This document shows, piece after piece, positions 19,084-26,445 of a DNA stretch of 64,000 bases (position 1 is the first letter of the stretch; the number at the start of each line of letters is the position of its first letter). A program made the translations under genes and the position numbers. The stretch covers positions 372,001 to 436,000 of the forward strand of contig NZ_CP054038.1 of the NCBI RefSeq assembly GCF_013282805.1. The letters are read 5' to 3'. The notes under the pieces were generated by a model. That model saw only the letters and a list, made by a program, of their open reading frames with translations, was not told where the DNA came from and did not search any database. This stretch comes from Microbacterium hominis (GTDB lineage Bacteria; Actinomycetota; Actinomycetes; Actinomycetales; Microbacteriaceae).

Positions 19084-19089
19084 ACCCTA
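19084..19089 (-). promoter_or_regulatory. -10 element, leaderless start of radA
   Basis: Read on the reverse strand, TAGGGT is followed by GTGAGC and then ATG 19077. The spacing decides the start codon. Confidence 0.6.
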
Positions 19090-19208
19090 TGCGCGGCCCC
19101 CGACAGCCTCCGCGCCGCGCCGGGCGCGGCATCCACTGCTTTCGCCGGGTGGTGCTGCGCGGGGTCGGTGGGGCGGTTTGTGTGGGTGCGGGATGCCGGA
19201 TGCCCCGC

Positions 19209-19410
19209 GTCGCGCCCCATGAGGCGTAGGGTGACGCCGCCCGGGGGTTGGTGGGGCTGTTCGTGCATGTGGGGGTGGTGGATTCCGCGCGTAGCGCCCC
19301 ACGAGGCGCAGGGGTGGCGCCGCCCGGGCTGTTGGTGGGGCAGTTCGTGCGGGCACCCGCCCGGGGATGCCGCACGTAGCGCCCCATGAAGCACAGGGGC
19401 AGTGCCCCAC
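19209..19410. repeat. Imperfect tandem repeat, 82-85 bp units
   Basis: Units begin with G-T-(C/A)-GCGCCCC at 19209, 19291 and 19376, each followed by A-(T/C)GA-(G/A)GC and, further on, GGTGGGGC. A partial unit follows at about 19400. This fills most of the 344 bases between radA and the dehydrogenase gene; I see no gene there. Confidence 0.6.
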
Positions 19411-19421
19411 GAGGCCCGACG

Positions 19422-20372
19422 TCAGCGAAGGGTGTCGGCGACCTCGCGCAGGGCGGTGGCGCTGCGGTGCAGCAGCATGAGCTCGGACTCCGAGAACGTC
19501 GTCTGCATGATCGGGTGCGCACCCCTCGCGTTCACGATCGACGGTACCGAGAGGGCGACGCCGTCGACCCCGTGGTAGTCGTGCAGCACGGGCGAGACGG
19601 GCAGCACCGCGTTCTGATCGCCGAGGATCGCCTCGATGATGCGGGCGCTCGACAGTCCGATGGCGTAGTTGGTGGCGCCCTTGCCCTGGATGACCTTGTA
19701 CGCGGCATCCCGCACGTCGACGGCGATCTGGTCGAGCTCGTCGACGGTCATGCGGTCGCCGCGCGGGGTGACCCACTCGAGGATCGGCACTGTGCCGATG
19801 GTGGCGTGCGACCACAGCGGGAACTCGGTGTCGCCGTGCTCGCCGACGATGTAGGCGTGCACGCTGGAGGTGGCGACGCCGGCGCGCTCGGCGAGCTTCC
19901 AGCGCAGGCGCGAGGTGTCGAGAACGGTGCCCGAGGCGAAGAGGCGCTCCGGCGGCAGGCCGGTCGCCTCGCGGGCGAGCACGGTGAGCACGTCGCACGG
20001 GTTCGTGACGATGACGTAGACCGCGTTCGGGGCGACCTCGAGCAGCTGAGGCATCATCGAGGCCATGATGCGTGCGTTCACCCCCGCGAGCTCGATCCGC
20101 GTCTGTCCGGGCTTCTGCTTGGCGCCCGCGGTGATGACCACCACGTGCGAGCCTTCGACGACGGAGATGTCGCTGCCGCCGCTGATGTCGCTCGAACCGG
20201 TGAACTGGGTGCCGTGGGCGAGGTCGAGCACTTCGGCTTCGACCTTCTCGGTGGCGATGTCGTAGAGCGTGACGTGGCGCGCCGAGCCGCGGATCAGGGC
20301 GGCGTAGGCGGTGCTGGCGCCGACGGATCCGGCGCCGACGACAGTGACTTTCGAGTTCTCGATGACGGCCAT
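19422..20372 (-). CDS. ldh: L-lactate dehydrogenase
   Basis: The product is 316 residues and interconverts pyruvate and L-lactate with NAD. The Rossmann motif GAGSVGAS is at residues 13-20. The substrate loop reads AGAKQKPGQTRIEL, with Gln at the position that selects lactate dehydrogenase over malate dehydrogenase. The active site is DTSRLRW, followed by catalytic His in GEHGDTEFPLWS. The length and order are standard. ATG 20372 follows directly on a region without other coding. The gene is monocistronic, between a tandem-repeat region and the reverse-strand response regulator. Confidence 0.93.
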   Translation of the reverse strand: MAVIENSKVTVVGAGSVGASTAYAALIRGSARHVTLYDIATEKVEAEVLDLAHGTQFTGSSDISGGSDISVVEGSHVVVITAGAKQKPGQTRIELAGVNARIMASMMPQLLEVAPNAVYVIVTNPCDVLTVLAREATGLPPERLFASGTVLDTSRLRWKLAERAGVATSSVHAYIVGEHGDTEFPLWSHATIGTVPILEWVTPRGDRMTVDELDQIAVDVRDAAYKVIQGKGATNYAIGLSSARIIEAILGDQNAVLPVSPVLHDYHGVDGVALSVPSIVNARGAHPIMQTTFSESELMLLHRSATALREVADTLR

Positions 20373-20447
20373 GCGCTCAGTCTGGCAGGGGCGACCGGCC
20401 GCTCACCAGGCCTCGTGCGACGAAGGTCCCGCCACGCGGGCGCGGGC

Positions 20448-21116
20448 TCAGTGGTGTGGATGCCGATGCTCGGCGCCGTACACGGCGGCCTGAGTGCGAC
20501 GCTCCATGCCGAGCTTCGCGAGCAGTCCGCTCACGTAGTTCTTCACCGTCTTCTCGGCCAGGCCCAGGCGCTCGCCGATCTCGCGGTTGGTGAGGCCGTC
20601 GGCGATGAGGTCGAGCACCTGGCGCTCGCGATAGGTCAGGGTCGGGGTGTCGCGCAGGGCGGGGTCGGCGGCGATCGACGCCGATGCCGCCGCGGGCGCC
20701 GGCACCAGCGACTGCGCTGCCGCCCGCAGCGAGCGCGACGACTGCACCGTGCGCCCCGCGGCGGCGGCGCGGATCGCATCGAGCAGCGCGCTGCTGCGCA
20801 CATCCTTCAGCACATAGCCGCTTGCGCCGGCGAGGGCGGCGGAGCGCAGCGCTTCGTCGTCGTCGTACGCGGTGAGGATGAGGCACGCGATCTGCGGATG
20901 CCGCGACCGCACCTCCCGGCACAGGGCGATGCCGTCTCCGTCGGGGAGGCGCACGTCGAGCACGGCGACGTCGGGGGCGATCGCCTCGATGCGCCGGAGC
21001 GCCTCGCGCACGGTGCCCGCCTCCCCGGCGACCTCCAGGTCGGGCGACGCGTCGATGAGCTGGCCGATGCCGCGTCGCACGATCTCGTGATCGTCGACCA
21101 GGAACACTCGGGTCAT
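20448..21116 (-). CDS. NarL/DevR-type response regulator
   Basis: The product is 222 residues. The receiver domain (about 1-120) has the acidic pocket DD (FLVDDHE), the phosphoacceptor Asp in VAVLDVRLPDGDG, Thr in LILTAYD and Lys in YVLKD. After an Ala/Ser-rich linker, a LuxR-type helix-turn-helix (about 155-210) reads LTYRERQVLDLIADGLTNREIG and KTVKNYVSGLL. The length and order match DevR/DosR. The C terminus is unusually His-rich (EHRHPHH). The ATGA overlap with the histidine kinase gene upstream shows coupled expression, so the kinase is almost certainly its partner. Confidence 0.93.
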   Translation of the reverse strand: MTRVFLVDDHEIVRRGIGQLIDASPDLEVAGEAGTVREALRRIEAIAPDVAVLDVRLPDGDGIALCREVRSRHPQIACLILTAYDDDEALRSAALAGASGYVLKDVRSSALLDAIRAAAAGRTVQSSRSLRAAAQSLVPAPAAASASIAADPALRDTPTLTYRERQVLDLIADGLTNREIGERLGLAEKTVKNYVSGLLAKLGMERRTQAAVYGAEHRHPHH

Positions 21117-22765
21117 GCGGGGGCCTCCTCGCGGTCGGGATCGTCGGCGGGTGAGAGCGGAACGCTCCAGGTGACGGCGGTTCCGGCATCCACTCCCGTC
21201 TCGATGGTGCAGGAGCCGCCTCGCAGGTGGGCGCGCTCGACGATGTTGGCGAGCCCGCTGCGCCGGTTCGAGGGATGGATGCCGCGCCCGTCGTCGCGCA
21301 CCGACAGGGTGACGGCGCTGTCGTCGACCGTCAGCGTCGCATCGACGACGGACGCCTCGGCGTGCTTGACGATGTTCGTGAGGCACTCCCGCAGCACGGC
21401 GGCCAGATCGTCGGCGAGGTCCGGCGAGACGAGGCTGTCGACCGGGCCGCTGAAGCGCAGCCGCGGGGCCGAGGGGAGGCCGGCCATGGTCTCCGACGTG
21501 ACGGCGAGCAGGCGGTCGCGCGTGCCGCGCGGCGCGTGGTTGTCGCCGTCGGCGCTCCCGAGCGCGTAGATGACGGTGCGGATCTCCTTGATCGCGGCGT
21601 CGAGTGCGTCGATCTGCTCGGAGAGGGATGCCGCCGTCGGGGGCGGAGCCGTCATCGCGATCGCCTGCAGCGAGAGTCCCGCGCCGAACAGGCGCTGGAT
21701 CACGTGGTCGTGCAGGTCGCGGGCGATGCGCGCGCGATCCTGCGATCGCTCGATGCGCCGACGGTCGTCGCGCCCTCGCACGACCTCGATCGCGACGCCC
21801 GCCTGACCGGCGAAGACGAAAGCCATCTCGAGCTCCGCGTCGGTGAAGGGACGTGTGCCGGGGTCGCGCGCGATCGTCAGCACGCCGAGCGGCTCGTCGC
21901 CGGCCAGGAGCGGCACCGCGACCGAGGGACCGAGTGCGGGCTGCTCGGCGAACAGCGTGCCGGCGGGCTGCTCGGGAGTGCTCACGGCGCGGCGTGAGGT
22001 GAGGGCGAGGTCGGCGGGCGTGCCGGCGCGTGCGAGGGTGCGTCCGCGCAGGCGCACACCCTGGCCGCCCGAGGAGGCGACGATGCGCAGCTCGTCGGGG
22101 CCGTGCGGCACCGACACCGCGGCGACGTCAGCCTGCACGAGGGGGGCGACGCGTTCGACGATGACGTCGAGGGCGTCGTCGCTGTCGACGTCGAGGAGCG
22201 CGCCCATGACGTCGGCGATGGCGGCGCTCCACTGCTCGCGCACGCGCGCCTGCTCATAGAGACGCGCGTTCTCGATCGCGACGCCCGCCGTCGCCGCCAG
22301 CGACACCATGAGCGACTCGTCGTCGGCGGTGAAGGCGCCTGAGGCGGCATCCGAGAGATAGAGATCGCCGTACACGGCGTCGCGCACGCGGATCGGCACG
22401 CCGAGGAACGAGTCCATCGGCGGGTGGTGGGCGGGAAACCCCACCGACCGGGGATCCTCGGCCAGATGCGGCAGGCGCACCGGCGCATGCGCGTGGATCA
22501 CCGCGCCGAGCACGCCGTGCCCGCGCGGCAGATCGCCGATCTGCGCGGCCGTCTCGGGGCTGATGCCGCGATGGATGAACCGCTCGAGCAGGCCGTCCGC
22601 GCCGAGCACGCCCAGGGCGCCGTAGCGGGCATCGACGAGGGTCATCGCGGATTCCACGATGCGCCCGAGCACCTCGTCGAGCTCCAGCTGCTCGACGACC
22701 GACGTGCTCGCGCGGAGCAGGTCGTCGAGGCGTCGCTGCGAGGGGGGCCGGCCCGCGGCATCCAT
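21113..22765 (-). CDS. DevS/DosS-like GAF-GAF sensor histidine kinase
   Basis: The product is 550 residues and soluble. Two GAF domains (about 20-165 and 185-335) precede a HisKA_3 dimerisation domain with H-box RIARDLHDHVIQRLFG (near 360) and a HATPase_c domain (DDGRGI, SGLANI). The first GAF keeps the HHPPM-x-x-FLGVP segment of mycobacterial DevS, where the heme-ligating His is reported, so a gas or redox sensing role is possible. ATG 22765 has GGGAGGG upstream. The coupled regulator and the nearby universal stress gene match the usual company of DosR systems. Confidence 0.92.
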   Translation of the reverse strand: MDAAGRPPSQRRLDDLLRASTSVVEQLELDEVLGRIVESAMTLVDARYGALGVLGADGLLERFIHRGISPETAAQIGDLPRGHGVLGAVIHAHAPVRLPHLAEDPRSVGFPAHHPPMDSFLGVPIRVRDAVYGDLYLSDAASGAFTADDESLMVSLAATAGVAIENARLYEQARVREQWSAAIADVMGALLDVDSDDALDVIVERVAPLVQADVAAVSVPHGPDELRIVASSGGQGVRLRGRTLARAGTPADLALTSRRAVSTPEQPAGTLFAEQPALGPSVAVPLLAGDEPLGVLTIARDPGTRPFTDAELEMAFVFAGQAGVAIEVVRGRDDRRRIERSQDRARIARDLHDHVIQRLFGAGLSLQAIAMTAPPPTAASLSEQIDALDAAIKEIRTVIYALGSADGDNHAPRGTRDRLLAVTSETMAGLPSAPRLRFSGPVDSLVSPDLADDLAAVLRECLTNIVKHAEASVVDATLTVDDSAVTLSVRDDGRGIHPSNRRSGLANIVERAHLRGGSCTIETGVDAGTAVTWSVPLSPADDPDREEAPA

Positions 22766-22865
22766 TCGCCCTCCCGGTGGTCGAGTCGGCGTCGGCTCTC
22801 GCCCGAGTCTAGTGATGTGGATGCCGCGCGCGCCGCGCCCGCGGCGGCACGGCCGGTCCGGCCGC

Positions 22866-22901
22866 GCCGGTCACGCGGCCGGTCACGCGCGGCCGGTCAC
22901 G
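22866..22901. repeat. Triplicated GCCGGTCACG unit
   Basis: The unit GCCGGTCACG occurs at 22866, 22878 and 22892; the last copy covers the stop codon of the stress protein gene. It is probably slippage-prone GC-rich sequence. Confidence 0.5.
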
Positions 22902-23715
22902 TGGCGGGCACGATGAGCACCGGGCAGTCGGTGCGCCCGAGCACGTCCTGGGCGACCGAGCCGAGGATGCCGCCCGTGACCAGCCCCCTCCCGTGCGTGC
23001 CGATCACGAGCAGAGATGAGCGGGGGGCGCGCTGCAGCAGGGCCGAACTCGGGTTGTCGGCCACGAGCGCCTCCTCCACGACGAGCTGAGGATATCTCGC
23101 GGCGACGTGGCGCACTGCGTCGCGCAGCACCTTGCGATGCTCCTCCTTCACCTGCAGCGGCGACGCGAGCAGCGCCACGGCGCCGTCGAGCTGCGGCGTC
23201 GGCATCGTCCACGCGTGGGTCACGCGCAGCGCTGCGCCCGCGCTCGCCGCCTCGGCCGCAGCGAGGTCGAGCGCGCGGTCCGACGAGGGGTCGTCGTCCA
23301 CGCCGACCGTGACCGCGTGCTCGGTGAACGTCCAGTCGTCCGGCACGAGGCACACCGGCGTCTTCGCCCGTGCGGCCAGTCGCAGCGGCATCCATCCGGT
23401 CAGTGCGGCCCGCACCGGCTGGCCGCGCCGGATGCCCACCGCCAGGATGTCGGCCGTGCGGGTGTCTTCGAGCAGTGTCGCCGGCATGCTGCCGTCGATG
23501 CGGCGCGATTCGACGAGCACGCCCGGGGCCATGTCGTGGATGCGGCGCTCGACGTCGTGCAGTTCGCGGTCGACCTTCGTGACGTTGGAGGTGATCATCC
23601 CCGTCACGGTGACCAGATCGATGTGCGCCGGCCCTCGCAGGGCGCGGGAGGCCGCCCATTCGAGCGCGGCGCGCGAGGCGGCGCTGCCGTCGTATCCGAC
23701 CGCGATGCGGACCAT
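22897..23715 (-). CDS. Tandem universal stress protein
   Basis: The product is 272 residues with two UspA domains. The first begins VRIAVGYDGS and has a degenerate nucleotide loop (GIRRGQPVRAALTGW). The second (about 140-272) keeps the ATP-binding pattern G-x2-G-x9-G-S in GTHGRGLVTGGILGS. Two-domain Usp proteins with one good ATP site are typical of DosR-regulated genes. ATG 23715 is preferred over an upstream in-frame start at 23742 because AGGAGGAG stands just before it. A palindrome of DosR-box type lies about 90 bases upstream. Confidence 0.93.
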   Translation of the reverse strand: MVRIAVGYDGSAASRAALEWAASRALRGPAHIDLVTVTGMITSNVTKVDRELHDVERRIHDMAPGVLVESRRIDGSMPATLLEDTRTADILAVGIRRGQPVRAALTGWMPLRLAARAKTPVCLVPDDWTFTEHAVTVGVDDDPSSDRALDLAAAEAASAGAALRVTHAWTMPTPQLDGAVALLASPLQVKEEHRKVLRDAVRHVAARYPQLVVEEALVADNPSSALLQRAPRSSLLVIGTHGRGLVTGGILGSVAQDVLGRTDCPVLIVPAT

Positions 23716-23780
23716 GGCTCCTCCTGGAGTGTGCTCGTGCATGCGAACCTACGCAGGCGCATCGCGCGCGGGCAGGGGCG

Positions 23781-23824
23781 AAGGTCCCGTGTGGGCGGGG
23801 TCGACGACACGGGACCTTGGGCCC
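23781..23824. promoter_or_regulatory. Inverted repeat with DosR-box-like core
   Basis: Perfect 12-base arms AAGGTCCCGTGT (23781-23792) and ACACGGGACCTT (23807-23818) flank 14 bases. Overlapping the right arm, GGGACCTTGGGCCC (23811-23824) resembles the GGGAC-n-GGCCC/GTCCC palindromes bound by DosR/DevR. It lies between the divergent stress protein gene and a small forward gene. Confidence 0.45.
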
Positions 23825-23899
23825 TGTTCGAGATGCGGCCGGAGGAGTTGAGTGTGATCACCGGCAGAAACCGAGCCGGGGCACGGGAAGGAGCACACC

Positions 23900-24073
23900 A
23901 TGGACACGAACGGAATTCCAGGCCAGGGCCGCGGCCTTCTCGGGCTCGGTGAGCGCCGCGAGGCCGCCCGCGACCGGACGGAGGTGCGCGTCGGCGGGTG
24001 GGCCGCCGTCGGGCCGACGCGGTTGCGGCGGCTGCGGCCCTACCGCATTCCGCACTTCGCGCCGGTGGGGTAG
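23900..24073 (+). CDS. 57-residue basic protein
   Basis: ATG 23900 to TAG 24073 encodes 57 residues rich in Gly and Arg, starting MDTNGIPGQGRGLLGLGERR and ending with RLRRLRPYRIPHFAPVG. GAAGGAG seven bases ahead of the ATG is an excellent ribosome binding site. There is no signal or membrane segment. I do not recognise a family. Its position divergent from the stress protein gene, with the DosR-like palindrome between, suggests it belongs to the same regulon. Confidence 0.6.
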   Translation: MDTNGIPGQGRGLLGLGERREAARDRTEVRVGGWAAVGPTRLRRLRPYRIPHFAPVG

Positions 24074-24226
24074 GCGAAGCCGCTGGGGGCGGATCACGGG
24101 GGATGGCGGTCGCGGTCGCGCAATGGGGAGCGCGGCCGCGACCGATCTCCGTGCCCCGTGAAGGGATGCCGGTGGGCAGCGCTCCCGGGGGCTTCACGTT
24201 CGACCGGATGCCGCTGTCCGCCTCGA

Positions 24227-24256
24227 TTCGCGGCATCGGCTCGCGTGTCGTAGACT
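24227..24256 (+). promoter_or_regulatory. Likely tRNA promoter
   Basis: TAGACT (24251-24256) stands seven bases before the tRNA 5' end. A weak -35 TTCGCG (24227-24232) is 18 bases upstream. Confidence 0.4.
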
Positions 24257-24263
24257 TGTCGGC

Positions 24264-24354
24264 GGTGACGTGTCCGAGCGGCCGAAGGTGCAACTCTCGA
24301 AAAGTTGTGTAGGGTAACCCCCTACCGTGGGTTCAAATCCCACCGTCACCGCCA
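24264..24354 (+). tRNA. tRNA-Ser (CGA)
   Basis: The acceptor arms GGTGACG and CGTCACC pair, followed by discriminator G and an encoded CCA. The anticodon stem CAACT/AGTTG holds the loop CTCGAAA, giving anticodon CGA (codon UCG). A long variable arm (GTGTAGGGTAACCCCCTAC) marks the serine class, and the T loop is GTTCAAATC. The 3' 26 bases (24329-24354) recur twice downstream, so this gene is the attachment site of the islands. Confidence 0.97.
24329..24354 (+). repeat. attL-type site (tRNA-Ser 3' end)
   Basis: 26 bases from GGGTTCAAATC to CCGCCA are identical to 38819-38844 and 53893-53918. They cover the T arm, acceptor strand and CCA end of the tRNA gene. Confidence 0.9.
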
Positions 24355-24358
24355 CCCG

Positions 24359-24402
24359 AAACCCCCGCAGATCCCTTGAAAACACTGGGATCGCGGGGGT
24401 TT
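24359..24402 (+). terminator. Rho-independent terminator after tRNA-Ser
   Basis: AAACCCCCGC-A-GATCCC (24359-24375) pairs with GGGATCGCGGGGGTTT (24387-24402), with one bulge and an 11-base loop, and runs into TTTTGC. Confidence 0.8.
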
Positions 24403-24425
24403 TGCTTTGCCTGGATGGGGCCAGC

Positions 24426-24444
24426 CGTGAACAAAACGTGAACA
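24426..24444 (+). repeat. CGTGAACA direct repeats near attL
   Basis: CGTGAACA occurs twice, 11 bases apart. Similar pairs lie at 38686-38705 and 53989-54031, each near a tRNA-end repeat, so these may be integrase arm-type sites. Confidence 0.5.
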
Positions 24445-24465
24445 ACCGTTTGGGGCGCTGTTGTT

Positions 24466-25065
24466 GCGCAACTGACGAACGCCGGCCGGGGCGGGGTCCG
24501 GCTCGTCACGAGCGACGCGCACGCCGGGCTCGTGGAGGCGATCGCCGCGCACCTGCCCGGAGCGGTCTGGCAAAGATGCAGAACTCACTACGCGGCCAAC
24601 CTGATGTCGGTGACGCCGAAGACGATGTGGCCGGCGGTGAAGGCGATGCTGCACTCCGTCTACGACCAGCCGGACGCGAAGTCGGTGCATGCCCAGTTCG
24701 ACCGGCTGCTGGACTACGTCGACAGGAAGCTGCCCGACGCGTTCGAGCACCTCGACACCGCAAGGGCGGACATCCTCGCGTTCACCGGGTTCCCCGAAGG
24801 GCTCTGGCAGCAGATCTGGTCCAACAATCCCAACGAGCGATTGAACCGCGAGATCCGTCGCCGCACCGACTCCGTCGGCATCTTCCCGAATCGCGACGCG
24901 ATCATCCGTCTCGTCGGCGCGGTTCTCGCCGAGATCACCGACGAGTGGGCCGAAGGCCGCCGCTACCTCGGGCTCGAGATCCTCGCGAAGTCCCGCCTCA
25001 CCCTCGTCGCCGCCACCGGCACCGAGGAGGTGACCACTGACAGCATCCTCGAGCTCACCGCCTGA
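24466..25065 (+). pseudogene. IS256-family transposase, C-terminal part only
   Basis: The frame encodes about 199 residues of a Mutator/IS256 transposase from within the catalytic core to the natural C terminus: GVRLVTSDAHAGL (second catalytic Asp region), WQRCRTHYAANL, then FPEGLWQQIWSNNPNERLNREIRRR with the third acidic residue, and DEWAEGRRYLGLE. The first half and left end are missing; coding homology begins about 20 bases past the CGTGAACA repeats. It cannot be active. A GTG at 24532 is internal. A right-end inverted repeat follows at 25093-25116. Confidence 0.85.
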
Positions 25066-25092
25066 CCATCAACAGATCGAAGGAACCCGAAC

Positions 25093-25116
25093 TACACCAC
25101 TCCCTGGGGCTTGACC
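25093..25116 (+). repeat. Right terminal repeat of IS256 remnant A
   Basis: TACACCACTCCCTGGGGCTT plus GACC matches the second end at 25357-25380 in most positions (TACACCACTC, CTTGACC). Confidence 0.65.
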
Positions 25117-25378
25117 GATCCGCCGCCGCACCGACGTCGTCGGCATCTTCCCGAACCGCGACGCGATCATCCGCCTCGTCGGCGCCGTGCTCGCCGAGCA
25201 GCACTACGAGTGGGCCGAACAGCGCCGCTACCTCGGCCTCGACGCCCTCACCAGGGCCCGCCGCGTCGGGGAGCCCGACCCCGAACCTGAGGAGGTCCCC
25301 GGCCCGACTACCGAGCCCTCACCGCCTAACAACACGAGGGATCACACGCGAACGGATACACCACTCAAAAGGACTTGA
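25117..25378 (+). pseudogene. Second IS256 transposase fragment (C-terminal)
   Basis: Starting directly at the end of remnant A, the frame reads [21 protein letters not shown], then [18 protein letters not shown] and a Pro/Glu-rich tail to a stop at 25378. It is a different IS256 copy from remnant A (compare AEGRRYLGLE). Because its homology starts exactly where remnant A's terminal repeat ends, element A probably inserted inside this older copy. Confidence 0.75.
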
Positions 25379-25380
25379 CC
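25357..25380 (+). repeat. Right terminal repeat of IS256 remnant B
   Basis: TACACCACTCAAAAGGACTT plus GACC overlaps the end of the fragment B frame and resembles the end at 25093-25116. Confidence 0.65.
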
Positions 25381-25685
25381 TAGATGGCGTCATCAGCTTC
25401 ATCAATCATCTCTTGAAGGAAGTCGCGAGCCTCCTCGGGCGACTCGCGGATGTATGCTTCGATCCACTCGCGGAGCAGCCAGTTCTCCATTTCAAAGTTC
25501 ACCAGGAAGTCGCCTGAGAGTGACAGGCCACTCATCTTGCCCTGGGCTCGCCAGGCCGACGTGAACTTTGGCCCGAGGTACTCCGTTGTTGTGATCCTGC
25601 CGGGTGTTAGCGACGGAATCACCTCAACGACCTGGTGTCGGTGTGTCTTCTGACGATGCGACCAACCGCGAAACTCCATCTTCAT
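25380..25685 (-). CDS. Hypothetical protein, 101 residues
   Basis: I do not recognise the family. The N-terminal half is basic with beta character (RQKTHRHQVVEVIPSLTPGRITTTEYLGP). The C-terminal half is acidic and helical (WLLREWIEAYIRESPEEARDFLQEMIDEADDAI). There is no signal or membrane helix. The stop TAG abuts the end of the IS256 remnant. An in-frame TAG lies just before ATG 25685, so that start or the second Met (25679) is right; neither has a clear ribosome binding site. Base composition is lower in GC than the surroundings, consistent with transferred DNA. Confidence 0.5.
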   Translation of the reverse strand: MKMEFRGWSHRQKTHRHQVVEVIPSLTPGRITTTEYLGPKFTSAWRAQGKMSGLSLSGDFLVNFEMENWLLREWIEAYIRESPEEARDFLQEMIDEADDAI

Positions 25686-25869
25686 GCCGAAACTCTATTG
25701 CGGCGGTCCACCGCCCCGGAATCGTGGACGCGCCCGGCGATTCGCCTCCTTTGTCGACAGAGTTCGCGCGAGCTGATGCGTCGATCGTGTGGTTCTCCAG
25801 ATCGCCATCCAGCGCGTCGCGCGCGAGCGGAGGTGCTAGCGTCGCGGTGCTCTCGTTTAGCAGTCCCAC
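25624..25869 (-). CDS. Possible 81-residue protein
   Basis: GTG 25869 immediately follows the TAG stop of the upstream nuclease-like gene, so translation could be coupled. The product (GLLNESTATLAPPLARDAL...) has no recognisable motif and overlaps the next gene by 62 bases, which weakens the call. Confidence 0.3.
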   Translation of the reverse strand: MGLLNESTATLAPPLARDALDGDLENHTIDASARANSVDKGGESPGASTIPGRWTAAIEFRHEDGVSRLVASSEDTPTPGR

Positions 25870-26382
25870 CTACCGTGCCGTGCTTACCTCTTGAAGCGCT
25901 TCCAGGAGAGCGCTGTTGTCTGAGGGCTGGCGCCACCGTACTGCAACCACCGGAAAGTCGTACGTGGAGCGCGGCCAGTTTGGAAGCTCAAAAGGCGTTA
26001 TGACGACGACGTTATCTTCGGGACGGAGCCACGCCCCAACTGACCCGAGCCATCTGCTTGCTGCGTTCCGCGCCTCACTTGCAGCGCGGCCCCACTTGAT
26101 CTCGACCGCAATCCGCTGACCATGGAAGTCTACGATTGCGTCGGGCCGGCTCCCGGACGAATTCCACCGTTCGCGCATGAGATCAATTCCGTCTGTGGTT
26201 GCCGACAGCGTCGCGAGAGCCGTCTGCTCCCGAGGATGCAAGACCCAATCAGTTCCGGAACGGTGCCAGCGGATCCGGTCCGCGCCGCGGCAGACGCTGG
26301 AAACTGCGATGGGAACCTCGCGCAGCATCGATGCCCACCCAAGGCTCCCGTGACTCGGCAGGCTTGGGGTTATGCAAAACAT
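25870..26382 (-). CDS. PD-(D/E)XK-like nuclease-domain protein
   Basis: The ORF is up to 170 residues. About residues 80-150 read RPDAIVDFHGQRIAVEIKWG, then NVVVITPFELP and FPVVAVRW. Asp followed after about 12 residues by E-I-K is the core of the PD-(D/E)XK nuclease fold. The upstream part has a short helix-rich region and no signal peptide. The true start is uncertain: the first ATG (26382) lies inside the 18-bp operator of the neighbouring operon, and Met at about residue 19 (LREVPIAV) is a better candidate. It heads a short reverse-strand cluster; a defence role is possible but not shown. Confidence 0.5.
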   Translation of the reverse strand: MFCITPSLPSHGSLGWASMLREVPIAVSSVCRGADRIRWHRSGTDWVLHPREQTALATLSATTDGIDLMRERWNSSGSRPDAIVDFHGQRIAVEIKWGRAASEARNAASRWLGSVGAWLRPEDNVVVITPFELPNWPRSTYDFPVVAVRWRQPSDNSALLEALQEVSTAR

Positions 26383-26389
26383 TTTGTAT
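26372..26389. promoter_or_regulatory. LacI-type operator 1
   Basis: ATGCAAAACATTTTGTAT, a near-perfect 18-bp palindrome, is identical to 28895-28912. It overlaps a possible promoter TTGGGG (26364-26369)-N17-TATCCC (26387-26392), so binding would block transcription of the deaminase-regulator pair. Confidence 0.7.
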
Positions 26390-26445
26390 CCCTACCGTTG
26401 GTGATCAGCCGCTGAGGAGATCGCGGCGAGAGGTTGCGAAGGAGC

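Noticed and set aside
23132..23851. 239-codon forward frame opposite the stress protein
   Set aside because: Ser/Arg/Ala-rich shadow of a well-supported UspA gene.
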